A stretch of DNA of 64,000 bases from an uncultured Alistipes sp. Its GTDB lineage: Bacteria; Bacteroidota; Bacteroidia; Bacteroidales; Rikenellaceae. Below are positions 50,069 to 59,860 of this stretch, in pieces. Position 1 is the stretch's first letter. Every line of letters begins with the position of its first letter. Both the position numbers and the translations under genes were made by a program. Under the pieces are notes generated by a model. That model saw only the letters and a program-made list of their open reading frames with translations. It searched no databases and had not been told where the DNA came from. The stretch spans positions 31,487-95,486 of the forward strand of contig URRP01000003.1 in NCBI GenBank assembly GCA_900550375.1, in the 5' to 3' direction.

Positions 50069-52540
50069 TTAGAAGCGGCGCAGACGGAACTCCATGCCGA
50101 TCGACTTGCGGGATGCCTGCGACGAAAGCCCGCGCAGCTCTGCCACCGACGAGAATCGCGCAAGGGTGCCGCGTGCCGAGAAGGTCGACATCTCGAGCGA
50201 AACGCGCGGTTTGAAAACCGACCGTACAACCGCCGGTAGCTGAGTCGCATGTTCTGTCGGAAGCAGCAGCTTCGCAGGCATACGGTCAACCGACTGACCG
50301 ATCTCGATCCGAGTTTTACCGCCCGGGATACGTGCGATTGCGTGCATCGACTTCATGGAACTCGCGGTCGTGTTCTTCTGCGCCGGTACGATTTTCCGCA
50401 CCACAGGACCGGAAACACCATCGGCGTCGACCGCTACACCGACAAAGGTCAGCTGACCGCCCCAGTCGAGAAGGAAAAGCACCGCTTCTCTGTTCTCGTA
50501 TCCCTTGCTAAGCAGGTAAGACTCCACATCTGCGTCGCTGTTCCCCGAAATGTCTCCGCTGAATGCAGCTACATACCACTTCGCGGCATCGGTGCTGTGA
50601 GTTATCTCTCCGTAGAGTACCGCTTTTCCCTTGAAATCGGCGTATTTCTCCGCATCGGCGGCAAAATAATCGTCGCCGTCTTCGACCGTCACGTTAATAT
50701 CGATCGTCGCCGTACTGATCGGCTTCTGCAAGGTAGTGAAAGGCTCCGATACGAAGAGCGGCGTGGTAGCAGCTCCCGCATACCCGAAAGCCACAGTGAT
50801 ATACTTCGTTTCGGGAAGAAGGTATCCGCGAGTATCCAACTCCTGATCGCCTTTCATCAGATAGTATTGGATATAACCGCCTGCCTGATCGATCAGCGCC
50901 TGTATGAGAGCGGCATTATCTCCGGCAAAAGACGCATACGAAGCATACGGAATGCAATCGACGTAATAGTCCTCGTCGGCACTCGAAGGATGAATGTCCA
51001 CAACGGCGCCGTCGTAGGTGATATCGCGAACCTGCATACCGATCGTCATGCTCGAAGCCTGCGGCGCTGCGGTCTTCTGCACGGCGCTGGCGACCTCCGT
51101 CGTACGCACGCCCTCTGTGCTGATGCCGAAGACGACGGTGACATAATCGGTCTCTGGATCCATGCTCGTAAAGAGATCGGTTTTAGAATTGACCGTCACG
51201 TTGCCGGTCCAGATGTATTCGTTGCCGGCCCAATCGATCTTGTAGCCGTTCTCCATCTCGATAAACGCATCTGCAATGGATGCCGGCGTATTTTCGTCAT
51301 ACAACTTCTTTGTGCAGACACCGATATAGTAACGCGTGGCGGGATCGGAAGGCTGGACGGAAATATCGAACGCCGTCGCAGAGACATTCGAGAACGAGAT
51401 GCCGAACGTGCAGTTGTCGGTCACTACGAAGGACTTGGTACGCACCGCCTGACGCGTCAGACCCGTCAGCGGTTCACCCTCCTCGGTCAATGCAAAAGCG
51501 TAGACCTCGTAATCCGTTTCGGGCGAAAGGCTCTTAAACGTATAGCTGTCGGGACCTATCGAAAGGAGATCGGCCAAGGTAATGTCATAGCCGGCGGTCT
51601 GATAAGAAGCCACGGTCTCTTTCAGGCTGGCAATGACGCTCGCAATGATCTCGGTGTCGGTGCCCCATGTGTCGATGTCCGCTTTCGACGCCAGATCGAA
51701 ATAGTAGAAACAGCCCGTATTGGACGGCGTCACCTCTACGTCGCAGGTCGAATCCGTCTCCTCGTGCGCGATGGAGAACTCGCAGGAGAAAGCCTCGGTA
51801 CGGAACGCGGTTTTTGTAATTGCCGAGGTTGCAACGCCTTCGGCGGTCATGCCGTAGGCATACGCGTAATAATCGGTGTCGGATTTGAGTCCGTCGATTG
51901 TCTGCTCTCCAGAAGGACCCGTCGTAAGAAGTTGAGCCAGCACCTCGGAGAACGTCATTTCATTCTGCGAAGCCAGCCACTGTATATACTCGATATCGCT
52001 CTGAATATACTCGGCTTCAGTGGCATAGCCGTCGAAGATCGACTTCTCGACCACCATCGCCAGATAGCTCACGCTGTTGTCCGAAGGCGTCCACGTCACC
52101 ACGGCGCTGCTTCCGTCCTTACTCGGCACCTGAATGTCGAACGTGAGCGCAGGTATCTCGGGAGCATTCTGCATCACGGTAACGGTTACGTCCTTGGCGT
52201 TCGGGTAGGAGAGCGTTACATTGGCGATACGCATCTCTCCTGCGCTGGGATCGGCCGTAAAGCTGATTTCACCCGCTTTGGAGGTATCGAACGAATGCAC
52301 CCATGTATCAAGCGATACGGCGCTGATAGTACCCCCCCCCTCGGCGGGATTCTCGATCTCGTATTCGATCCGCACCGTACCGCCTTCGGGTGGCGCGGAG
52401 AATGTCGACGAAGATCCGAAAGAGACGTTGATAACGGGATCGGGAATATCCGGGAAGATAGGGCCATCCGTTCCGCTATCACTGCAACCGCCGGCGACGA
52501 GCGCCGCGGCGACAAACAGAAAAGACAAAAAACGTTTCAT
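50069..52540 (-). CDS. Large surface lipoprotein with BACON-like and fibronectin-type repeats
   Basis: An 823-residue protein with a lipoprotein signal (MKRFLSFLFVAAALVAGGC) followed by an acidic stretch. Residues 40-125 look like a BACON-type beta domain. About five fibronectin-III-like repeats follow, each closing with a pattern such as LSPETDYEVYAFALTEEG or LKSDTDYYAYAYGMTAEG. The C-terminal 100 residues are basic and differ in composition. It is probably exposed on the outer membrane; binding or scaffold function only can be inferred. The same repeat type occurs in the lipoprotein at 62439-64000. Start ATG at 52540. Confidence 0.8.
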   Translation of the reverse strand: MKRFLSFLFVAAALVAGGCSDSGTDGPIFPDIPDPVINVSFGSSSTFSAPPEGGTVRIEYEIENPAEGGGTISAVSLDTWVHSFDTSKAGEISFTADPSAGEMRIANVTLSYPNAKDVTVTVMQNAPEIPALTFDIQVPSKDGSSAVVTWTPSDNSVSYLAMVVEKSIFDGYATEAEYIQSDIEYIQWLASQNEMTFSEVLAQLLTTGPSGEQTIDGLKSDTDYYAYAYGMTAEGVATSAITKTAFRTEAFSCEFSIAHEETDSTCDVEVTPSNTGCFYYFDLASKADIDTWGTDTEIIASVIASLKETVASYQTAGYDITLADLLSIGPDSYTFKSLSPETDYEVYAFALTEEGEPLTGLTRQAVRTKSFVVTDNCTFGISFSNVSATAFDISVQPSDPATRYYIGVCTKKLYDENTPASIADAFIEMENGYKIDWAGNEYIWTGNVTVNSKTDLFTSMDPETDYVTVVFGISTEGVRTTEVASAVQKTAAPQASSMTIGMQVRDITYDGAVVDIHPSSADEDYYVDCIPYASYASFAGDNAALIQALIDQAGGYIQYYLMKGDQELDTRGYLLPETKYITVAFGYAGAATTPLFVSEPFTTLQKPISTATIDINVTVEDGDDYFAADAEKYADFKGKAVLYGEITHSTDAAKWYVAAFSGDISGNSDADVESYLLSKGYENREAVLFLLDWGGQLTFVGVAVDADGVSGPVVRKIVPAQKNTTASSMKSMHAIARIPGGKTRIEIGQSVDRMPAKLLLPTEHATQLPAVVRSVFKPRVSLEMSTFSARGTLARFSSVAELRGLSSQASRKSIGMEFRLRRF

Positions 52541-53211
52541 AGGCAAATGATTTTGTGTGAAGACAAAACGGGCGGTTTCAGCATCCCCGTCGTCCATTCA
52601 CGGTTAAAAGTAAATACTATGTTTTCGTACAGGATACAGCGCGCACGTCCCTACACCCGACGTTCGAAATCCGGTCCGGCGATGGATGCGATGCCGGCGA
52701 TGGCATCCGCTCTGGACACCTGCATCGCGCGACGGCACACGCGAAACGCCTCTGCCAAAGCGGGACACCGCATTACGGCGGCTTTCTGTTTAAATCACAA
52801 TCCAATTTTGACATTTCCGATCCCCGAGCAGCCGGTAAAATCTCGAAATGGAATCATCGGCCCGACCTCGGATCGTATGTACACAGGCAAATATAGTGAA
52901 AATAATTCAGGTTGATCCATCGTAACCCACTGCAATTCCAATAGTTGGTTTGCATTTTCATAGTCAATTCAGGCGTTTTCTCGCAAATCGGAAGGACGGA
53001 TCGGGATTGTCGAAGAAGATCGATCGTATGCGGAGAAATCTGATTACAAATCGTAACCGAATATTTTTTCAATTATTTTTCCGTACGGTGCGCTTCGTCT
53101 CGATTTTTTCCGGCGGCGGCCATCCAACGGAGCGCCAAGCCGTTGACGACCGCTGTTCATAAAATGTTGATAGCTTTTCCCTGCAAACGGCCGCGGCGCT
53201 TGCAAAAGCAC
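52541..53211. other. Gene-free stretch
   Basis: About 670 bp between the divergent lipoprotein and nrdD leader regions. No ORF with coding character, repeat or clear hairpin was found. Composition is more AT-rich from about 52800 on. Confidence 0.5.
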
Positions 53212-53219
53212 TATATTTG
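53212..53219 (+). promoter_or_regulatory. -7 element for the riboswitch-nrdDG transcript
   Basis: TATATTTG, exact TAnnTTTG, 10 bp before the first base of riboswitch helix P1. Confidence 0.6.
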
Positions 53220-53229
53220 CATACAAAGG

Positions 53230-53408
53230 ATGACGGTTCCTTTCGCCGCGTCATGCGGCGGAGGGATGAAAAGGGAACGCCTGTGCAATTCAGGGACTAT
53301 CCCCGTAGCTGTAACTTCCACGACAAAGCCGCACAATCTCCAGCCACTGCCGCCAGCGGGCGACGGGAAGGCGTGCCGGCCGGAAGGAGTCAGAAGACCT
53401 GCCGTCAT
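53230..53408 (+). promoter_or_regulatory. Cobalamin (B12) riboswitch
   Basis: Terminal helix P1 is ATGACGG (53230-53236) with CCGTCAT (53402-53408). Within it are GGGAACGCC-type P2/P3 sequence (53274 on) and the B12-box core: AGCCACTGCC at 53342, then CGGGAAGGCG, CCGGAAGGAGTCAGAAGACC ending near 53400. These match the class-I cobalamin aptamer consensus (GCCACTG...GGGAAGGC...AGTCAGGAGACCTGCC). It sits upstream of nrdD, so adenosylcobalamin probably represses this B12-independent reductase when a B12-dependent class II enzyme can serve. Confidence 0.92.
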
Positions 53409-53760
53409 CGCCTCGTTCGGAGCTTTCGGGTCGAAGAGCTTTACGATGAAAACCGCCCTGCGGGAGAATCCCCGTACCGGTCGGAACCGCCGTCGTATCG
53501 CATTCTTCCCGCAGTTTCGCAGCGTCGCAGACGAATTTGAAGCCGCCCTTTTCAACTGCGTGCAAACCGAGTGCATCCGCTTGCAGGATGCCGAGGCATT
53601 GTCGCAGAAGCCGAGCCGCGCGACAGCAAATAAAGATTGAGAGGGATTGTCGATATGAAAGGCGGGGCGCACTCCCCGTAACGCAAATCCGACGGGATTT
53701 CATGCCGACGTCCGATAAAAGAGAGTTACCCCTTCCCGTCGGACTTAATGTTATACAGTT
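53409..53760 (+). other. Leader between riboswitch and nrdD
   Basis: A 350-nt untranslated leader presumably containing the expression platform. A small ORF of 64 codons (53446-53640, MKTALRENPRTGRNRR) lies inside it; coding evidence is weak. The last 100 nt include pairable segments (GGGGCGCACTCCCC near 53667, and CCGACGGG near 53692 with CCCGTCGG near 53737) that may sequester the nrdD start region. Confidence 0.45.
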
Positions 53761-55908
53761 ATGAGCAGTTCTGAAATTTTCATCACCAAGCGCGACGGCA
53801 AACGCGAACGTTTCTCCATCGACAAGATCAAGGAGGCCATCGCCAAAGCGTTCCTTTCGGTCGGAAGTTTCGCCACCGACGAGATGCTCACCCAGATTCT
53901 GGGCCGCATCCGCGTGGCGGACGGTACGACCGTCGAGCAGATCCAGAATCAGGTCGAGACGGCGCTGATGGCCGAACGCTACTACAAGGTGGCCAAAGCC
54001 TATATCATCTACCGGCAGGAGCATACCGAGGACCGCGAGGTGCGCGACAAGCTGCAATTTCTGATGAACTACTGCGAGGCCAAGAACCCCGCCACAGGCT
54101 CGAAATACGACGCCAACGCCAACGTCGAAAACAAGAACATCGCCACGCTCATCGGCGAGCTTCCGAAGCAGAACTTCATCCGCCTCAACCGTCGTCTGCT
54201 GACCGACCGTCTGAAGGAAATGTACGGCAAAGAGCTGTCGGACCGCTACCTCGAACTGCTCAACCGCCATTTCATCTACAAGAATGACGAGACGTCGCTG
54301 GCCAACTATTGCGCCTCGATCACGATGTACCCGTGGCTGCTCAGCGGCACGACCTCGATCGGCGGCAACTCGACACGCCCCACGAACCTCAAGTCGTTCT
54401 GCGGCGGCTTCGTCAATATGGTCTTCATCGTCTCGTCGATGCTGTCGGGCGCCTGCGCCACCCCCGAGTTCCTGATGTACATGAACTATTTCGTCGGGCA
54501 AGAGTTCGGCGAGGATTACTACAAACGCGCCGACGAGACGGCCGACCTCTCGCGTCACCGCCGCACCATCGACAAGGTCATCACCGACTGCTTCGAACAG
54601 GTGGTCTACTCGATCAACCAGCCTACCGGCGCGCGGAACTTTCAGGCCGTCTTCTGGAATATCGCCTACTACGACCGTTTCTATTTCGAGTCGCTCTTCG
54701 GCGAGTTCCGCTTTCCCGACGGGTCGAAACCCGATTGGGAAGGATTGTCGTGGTTACAGAAGCGGTTCATGAAGTGGTTCAACGCCGAACGTCTCAAAAC
54801 CGTGCTGACCTTCCCCGTCGAGACGATGGCCCTGCTCACCAAAGACGGCGACGTGATGGACGCCGAGTGGGGCGATTTCACGGCCGAGATGTACGCCGAA
54901 GGGCACTCGTTCTTCACCTACATGAGCGACAACGCCGACTCGCTGTCGTCGTGCTGCCGTTTGCGCAATGAGATTCAGGACAACGGCTTCAGCTATACGC
55001 TGGGCGCGGGCGGCGTATCGACCGGCTCGAAGAGCGTGCTGACGATCAACCTCAACCGCTGCATCCAGTACGCCGAGCGGCAGGGTATTCCCTACCTGTC
55101 GTTCCTCGAAGAGGTGGTCGATCTGGTACACAAGGTACAGATGGCCTACAACGAGAACCTCAAAGAACTGCATCGCAAAGGGATGCTTCCCCTGTTCGAT
55201 GCGGGCTACATCAACCTCTCGCGCCAGTATCTGACCATCGGCGTCAACGGACTGGTCGAGGCGGCCGAATACAAAGGCATCGCCATCGACGACAATGCCG
55301 ACTACGTGCATTTCACCGAGGAGATTCTGGGGCTGATCGAGCGTTACAACCACAAGTACCGTTCGAAGGAGGTCATGTTCAACTGCGAGATGATCCCCGC
55401 CGAGAACGTCGGGGTGAAGCACGCCAAGTGGGACCGCGAGGACGGCTTCAAGGTGCCGCGCGACTGCTACAACAGCTATTTCTACGTTGTCGAGGACACG
55501 TCGCTCAACATCGCTGACAAGTTCCGCCTGCACGGCTCGAAATACATCGCCCACCTCACGGGCGGCTCGGCACTGCACATGAATCTCGAAGAGCACCTTT
55601 CGCAGCCGCAGTACCGCCACCTGCTGCGCGTAGCGGCACAGGAGGGGTGCAACTACTTCACCTTCAACATTCCCAACACGGTCTGCAACGCCTGCGGGCA
55701 CATCGACAAACGTTATCTGAAGGAGTGCCCCCGCTGCCACTCGACGAACCTCGACTACCTGACGCGCGTGATCGGCTACATGAAACGCATCAGCAACTTC
55801 TCGCAGGCACGGCAGCAGGAGGCGGCACGGAGGCATTACAACCGGCCGGAACGGATCGAGGGCGGCGTCGAAGCGCGCAGTGTAGCGGCACCCCGCAGCG
55901 ACGAATAA
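53761..55908 (+). CDS. nrdD: Anaerobic (class III) ribonucleoside-triphosphate reductase
   Basis: Oxygen-sensitive glycyl radical enzyme that reduces NTPs to dNTPs. The 715-residue protein has an N-terminal ATP-cone (ITKRDGKRERFSIDKIKEAI), the glycyl-radical barrel and a C-terminal zinc site (CNACGH ... CPRCHS). The radical glycine is G672 in TRVIGY. This fits obligate anaerobic life. Its activating enzyme nrdG starts 8 nt after the stop. Expression is inferred to be repressed by cobalamin through the upstream riboswitch. Confidence 0.96.
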   Translation: MSSSEIFITKRDGKRERFSIDKIKEAIAKAFLSVGSFATDEMLTQILGRIRVADGTTVEQIQNQVETALMAERYYKVAKAYIIYRQEHTEDREVRDKLQFLMNYCEAKNPATGSKYDANANVENKNIATLIGELPKQNFIRLNRRLLTDRLKEMYGKELSDRYLELLNRHFIYKNDETSLANYCASITMYPWLLSGTTSIGGNSTRPTNLKSFCGGFVNMVFIVSSMLSGACATPEFLMYMNYFVGQEFGEDYYKRADETADLSRHRRTIDKVITDCFEQVVYSINQPTGARNFQAVFWNIAYYDRFYFESLFGEFRFPDGSKPDWEGLSWLQKRFMKWFNAERLKTVLTFPVETMALLTKDGDVMDAEWGDFTAEMYAEGHSFFTYMSDNADSLSSCCRLRNEIQDNGFSYTLGAGGVSTGSKSVLTINLNRCIQYAERQGIPYLSFLEEVVDLVHKVQMAYNENLKELHRKGMLPLFDAGYINLSRQYLTIGVNGLVEAAEYKGIAIDDNADYVHFTEEILGLIERYNHKYRSKEVMFNCEMIPAENVGVKHAKWDREDGFKVPRDCYNSYFYVVEDTSLNIADKFRLHGSKYIAHLTGGSALHMNLEEHLSQPQYRHLLRVAAQEGCNYFTFNIPNTVCNACGHIDKRYLKECPRCHSTNLDYLTRVIGYMKRISNFSQARQQEAARRHYNRPERIEGGVEARSVAAPRSDE

Positions 55909-55916
55909 CGCCGGCG

Positions 55917-56399
55917 ATGCTCCGTTACACCGACTACGACATCGTGTTCCGCGAGATTCCCGACGAGGTGACGCTCGCCGTCAACCTCTCGGGCTGCCCC
56001 AACCGCTGCCCGGGCTGTCACAGTCCGCAGCTGCAGGAGCCGATCGGCGAGCCGCTTACCGAAGCGGTCGTGGAACGGCTGCTGGCGCGCTACGGAGCGA
56101 CGGTCACCTGCTTCTGCCTGATGGGCGGCGACGGCGATCCGCAGGAGGCGGAGCGGCTGGCCCTCTATGCACACCGGCTTCGCCCCACGCTGCGCACGGG
56201 GTGGTACTCGGGTCGTGCGGCGCTGCCCGAAGGATTCGATCCGACGGGCGTGTTCGACTACGTGAAACTCGGTCCCTACATCGCCGCTCGAGGGCCGCTC
56301 GACAATCCGGCGACCAACCAGCGGCTGTGGCGCATCCTGCCCGATGGCCGCCGCGAAGACCTCACACCGCGATTCTGGCGCAAGCGCGGCGAACGCTGA
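55917..56399 (+). CDS. nrdG: Anaerobic ribonucleotide reductase-activating protein
   Basis: Radical SAM activase that generates the glycyl radical on NrdD. The 160-residue length is typical. Cluster cysteines are C27, C31 and C34 in GCPNRCPGCHSPQL. The glycine-rich SAM-binding segment (LMGGDGDPQE) follows. The start ATG at 55917 is the only one that places the cysteine motif at the normal distance; the larger open frame upstream lies inside nrdD. The gene is translationally linked to nrdD. Confidence 0.95.
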   Translation: MLRYTDYDIVFREIPDEVTLAVNLSGCPNRCPGCHSPQLQEPIGEPLTEAVVERLLARYGATVTCFCLMGGDGDPQEAERLALYAHRLRPTLRTGWYSGRAALPEGFDPTGVFDYVKLGPYIAARGPLDNPATNQRLWRILPDGRREDLTPRFWRKRGER

Positions 56400-56620
56400 A
56401 CGAGGGCAGACGCCCTGCCTCAACCCGCCCGATCCGGTACGAGCCGCCGCGAACCCTACGCTTTGCGCCATCGCGCTTCGAAAGACCAACCGGCCATACA
56501 GCAGCCAAACAGATGAAAGAATCGGTCGTTTCGAAAAAAATGCTTACCTTTACGCCCTGTTTTACAGGATTCGGCGCCCGAAGGCATTTTGTGCGGCGCT
56601 CGTAACTAAAATTGAAATTT

Positions 56621-57496
56621 ATGTCATTCAATCTGTTAAAAGGGAAGAAAGGAATCATTTTCGGCGCGCTCAACGAGCAGTCGATCGCATGGAAAGTCGC
56701 CGAACGCGCCGTCGAAGAGGGGGCCGAAATCGTGCTGACCAATACACCCGTGTCGCTGCGCATGGGAACACTCAACGAACTGGCGGCCAAATGCAATGCG
56801 CCGATCGTTGCGGCCGACGCCACGTCGGTCGCCGATCTGGAACACCTCGTGGACGAGGCAATGACGCATTTCGGCGGGCCGTTCGACTTCGTACTCCACT
56901 CGATCGGGATGTCGCCCAACGTGCGCAAAGGCCGCACGTATGACGATCTGGACTACGATTTTCTGCAAAAAACGCTCGACATATCGGCCATTTCGTTCCA
57001 CAAGGTGATCCAAGTTCTGCGCAAAAAGGATGCCCTGCGCGAATGGGGTTCGATCGTGGCACTGAGCTACATCGCCGCACAGCGTACGCTCTACGGCTAC
57101 AACGATATGGCCGACGCCAAAGCGCTGCTCGAATCGATCGCCCGCAGTTTCGGGTACATCTACGGCCGCGAGAAGCACGTGCGCATCAACACCGTATCGC
57201 AGTCGCCGACGCCGACCACGGCCGGCAGCGGCGTGCTGGGACTGAAAGACCTGATGGAGTTCTCGGAGAATATGTCGCCGCTGGGCAACGCCTCGGCGAA
57301 CGACTGTGCCGACTACGTGCTGACGCTCTTCTCGGACCTGACGCGCAAGGTGACGATGCAGAATCTCTTCCACGACGGCGGGTTCTCATCGATGGGTATG
57401 AGCCGCCGCGCGATGCGCACCTACGAAAAGGGGCTGCGTTTCGAGGACGTACACGAACACCAGTTCCCCTTCGGGCAAAACGAACAGGAGGAATAA
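56621..57496 (+). CDS. fabI: Enoyl-[acyl-carrier-protein] reductase (NADH)
   Basis: Last step of each fatty-acid elongation cycle: reduces trans-2-enoyl-ACP. The 291-residue short-chain dehydrogenase-like enzyme has the FabI nucleotide motif (GIIFGALNEQSIAWKVAE) and the Tyr-X6-Lys catalytic pair in YNDMADAK. SQSPTPTTAGSGV follows where the substrate loop lies. The ATG at 56621 gives the standard N-terminus (MSFNLLKGKKG). A TACCTTTA element at 56545-56552 is a possible -7 box. Confidence 0.95.
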   Translation: MSFNLLKGKKGIIFGALNEQSIAWKVAERAVEEGAEIVLTNTPVSLRMGTLNELAAKCNAPIVAADATSVADLEHLVDEAMTHFGGPFDFVLHSIGMSPNVRKGRTYDDLDYDFLQKTLDISAISFHKVIQVLRKKDALREWGSIVALSYIAAQRTLYGYNDMADAKALLESIARSFGYIYGREKHVRINTVSQSPTPTTAGSGVLGLKDLMEFSENMSPLGNASANDCADYVLTLFSDLTRKVTMQNLFHDGGFSSMGMSRRAMRTYEKGLRFEDVHEHQFPFGQNEQEE

Positions 57497-57515
57497 CGCT
57501 TCGCGACAAATGCAG

Positions 57516-57545
57516 CAGGGCGGCTTCTTTCCAGAAGCCGCCCTG
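57516..57545. terminator. Bidirectional terminator hairpin after fabI
   Basis: CAGGGCGGCTTCT (57516-57528) pairs perfectly with AGAAGCCGCCCTG (57533-57545) around TTCC. It lies between fabI and the convergent phosphatase-fold gene. Confidence 0.8.
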
Positions 57546-57565
57546 TCGATTTTCCGTTGCGCCGG

Positions 57566-58420
57566 CTATTTCAGCCGCACGACGATCTCGATGGGATAGT
57601 GATCCGAAATATAGGGTACGCCGTAGTCGCCGTCGAGCGTGCGGTACGACAGACACTTCATATTGCGCACGAACAGATGGTCGATGACCATCGAGTTGGG
57701 CGCCTGCCCCCAGCCGTTGTACGTTCCCTTGTTGTCGGTGACGGGAGCCTGCTCGCGCGCCGGCGTCATGAACTTCTTGAGCGGATCGAAAATCCGGTCG
57801 TCGATGGTCGAATTGAGGTCGCCGCCCACGACGACACCTGCCTTGCGGCCCGCGATCTCCAGCACCTCCCGCACCACGAGCTTCACCCCTTCGCGGCGCG
57901 CCACCTCGCCCTTGTGGTCGAGATGGGTATTGAAATAATAGAACTCCTTGCCCGTCGCCTTCTCACGCAGGTGCACCCACGTCATCGTGCGGTTGCAGGC
58001 ACCGTCCCAGCCGCGCGACACGCGGTCGGGCGTTTCGCTCAGCCACAGATCGCCGTGATCGAGCAGGTCGTAGCGCTCCTTGAGGTAGAAGACAGCCATG
58101 ATCTCGCCACGCTCCTTGCCGTCGTCGCGACCCACGCCCACGCGGGCGTACTGCGGCAGGTTCTCTTCGATGTACTGCACCTGAAAGAGGTAGCCCTCCT
58201 GAATGCCGAAGGCCGTCGGCGCTTCGCGTTCGAGCATCCGCAGCGTCGCTTCGCGGCGGTTTTCCCAGCTGTTCGCGCCGTCGTCGGCCACGCCGAGACG
58301 AATGTTGTAGGAGATGATCTTCGCCTCGCCCTCCGGCGTCGTATCCGCAACGGAGTGTTGTGCGGCTGCGCCGGCAGCGAGTCCTACCGTAGCCAAAAGT
58401 GTGAAAATAAATGTTTTCAT
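57566..58420 (-). CDS. Exported endonuclease/exonuclease/phosphatase-fold protein
   Basis: A 284-residue protein with a signal peptide (MKTFIFTLLATVGLAAGAAAQ) and the EEP fold. Visible motifs are IISYNIRLG, the catalytic FGIQEGYLFQVQYI with the metal-binding Glu, NTHLDHKG, VVGGDLNSTIDDRIF and C-terminal YISDHYPIEI. In Bacteroidales such secreted members are usually annotated as endonuclease or phosphodiesterase; the substrate is unknown. It lies 22 bp downstream of the ABC permease gene and is probably in the same transcript. Confidence 0.88.
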   Translation of the reverse strand: MKTFIFTLLATVGLAAGAAAQHSVADTTPEGEAKIISYNIRLGVADDGANSWENRREATLRMLEREAPTAFGIQEGYLFQVQYIEENLPQYARVGVGRDDGKERGEIMAVFYLKERYDLLDHGDLWLSETPDRVSRGWDGACNRTMTWVHLREKATGKEFYYFNTHLDHKGEVARREGVKLVVREVLEIAGRKAGVVVGGDLNSTIDDRIFDPLKKFMTPAREQAPVTDNKGTYNGWGQAPNSMVIDHLFVRNMKCLSYRTLDGDYGVPYISDHYPIEIVVRLK

Positions 58421-58442
58421 AGTTTTTTCGGTTGGTTTTGAA

Positions 58443-59759
58443 TCAATACTTGTAGCGAATCCATTTGAACATCTCGCGCAGCGTCGGCTTCTTGCCGTAC
58501 ATGAAGATGCCCACACGGTAGATTTTGGCCGAGAGCCACACCATCCCCACGAACGTAACGTAGAGCAGCGCCAGCGAGAGGACGATCTCCCACGTCGGAA
58601 TGCCGTAGGGGATGCGCGCCATCATCACCACGGGCGACGTGAAGGGGATGAGCGAGAACCAGAAGGCCAGCGACGAGTTGGGGTCGTTCAGCACCGACAT
58701 CTCGACGATGACGGCCAGAATAATGGGAATCATGATCGGCGTCTGCAACTGCGCGGCGTCCTGTACGTTGTCGACCGCCGACCCGATGGCCGCAAACATC
58801 GCCGAATAGAGCAGATACCCACCCACGATAAAGAGCAGCAGATAGCCGAAGAGCATCGCCAGATAACCGATGTCGGTAGCAACGGCAATGGCGCTCAGCG
58901 TCTCGGCGTCGAAACCGCCCGCCGCGATCGCCGCCGCATCGCCGCCCTGCTGCATGGCCGCAGCCGCCTCCATCGCGCCGTCGGGCAGTACATGGGGCAT
59001 CACCGTCGCACCCACGCCGCAGACCAGCACAGCCCAGATAAGGACCTGCACCACCGCAACGGAGGCGACGCCCAAAATCTTGCCCATCATCAGGTCGAAG
59101 GGACGCACCGACGAGACGACGACCTCCAGCACGCGCGACGACTTCTCCTCGATGACGCTCTGCATCACCATTGCGCCGTAGATCATCAGGAACATATAGA
59201 GCACCATGCCCAACACCATGCCCATCATCGCAGCGACCATCGAGGAACCGGACGACGAGCCGCTCTCGTCGTTGCGGACGACCTGCATCTTCACGTCGGT
59301 CTTCACGTCGGCCAAGATACGGTCGAGGTCCTCGATGGCATAGGCGCGCAGCTTCTCGCGTTCGAGTACCTTGGCGATCTGCCCCCGCAGGTTCTCCTCG
59401 AGCGTCATCGACGAAGCGGAGTTGGCGTAGAGCCTTACGTCGGAGGGATTTGCGAGCACGTCGGCGCCGATCTCGAGCACGCCGAACTTGTCGATCATCA
59501 CGCGCCGCGCCGTATCGACAGACAACTCCGAAGGTTCGAAGCGGATGTCGTCGCTGCTCACCAGATGCTGCGCCACCAACCCGCTGCGATCGATCACGAC
59601 GATGGTTTTGGTCTCGCCCGAGGCGTAGCGCACCATCAGCGCCGGCGCCAGCATCAGGCCGAGCATCAGCACGGGCATGAGCAGCGTGGTGATGATGAAG
59701 GATTTTTTGCGGACGCGTTCGTTGAACTCGCGCGACACGATCAGCCATATATTCGACAT
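58443..59759 (-). CDS. ABC transporter permease (NatB-like)
   Basis: A 438-residue ABC-2 type permease. It has an N-terminal helix (FIITTLLMPVLMLGLMLAPAL), a long extracytoplasmic domain (about residues 45-190) and a membrane block of five helices from about 190 to the end. It contains QSVIEEKSSRVLEVVVSSVRPFDLMMGKILGV, typical of NatB/YhaP Na+ or lipid exporters. It pairs with the ATPase encoded just upstream. Substrate unknown. Confidence 0.9.
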   Translation of the reverse strand: MSNIWLIVSREFNERVRKKSFIITTLLMPVLMLGLMLAPALMVRYASGETKTIVVIDRSGLVAQHLVSSDDIRFEPSELSVDTARRVMIDKFGVLEIGADVLANPSDVRLYANSASSMTLEENLRGQIAKVLEREKLRAYAIEDLDRILADVKTDVKMQVVRNDESGSSSGSSMVAAMMGMVLGMVLYMFLMIYGAMVMQSVIEEKSSRVLEVVVSSVRPFDLMMGKILGVASVAVVQVLIWAVLVCGVGATVMPHVLPDGAMEAAAAMQQGGDAAAIAAGGFDAETLSAIAVATDIGYLAMLFGYLLLFIVGGYLLYSAMFAAIGSAVDNVQDAAQLQTPIMIPIILAVIVEMSVLNDPNSSLAFWFSLIPFTSPVVMMARIPYGIPTWEIVLSLALLYVTFVGMVWLSAKIYRVGIFMYGKKPTLREMFKWIRYKY

Positions 59760-59860
59760 AGGTTCCTAAACTGTTTATTGCAGCCGCCCGCCGCCCTTGT
59801 CCGGCGCGATCAGACGGATTTGATTTTCAATTCACTGTTTTACGAAGCCGTAAATACTCC

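Noticed and set aside
50249..52915. 888-codon plus-strand ORF opposite the large lipoprotein
   Set aside because: The minus frame has a lipoprotein signal and repeat domains; the plus frame is Arg/His/Gly-rich noise extending past the gene.
53143..53640. ORFs across the nrdD leader
   Set aside because: They overlap the B12 riboswitch, whose conserved boxes explain the sequence; only the 53446 small ORF is left open as a weak possibility.
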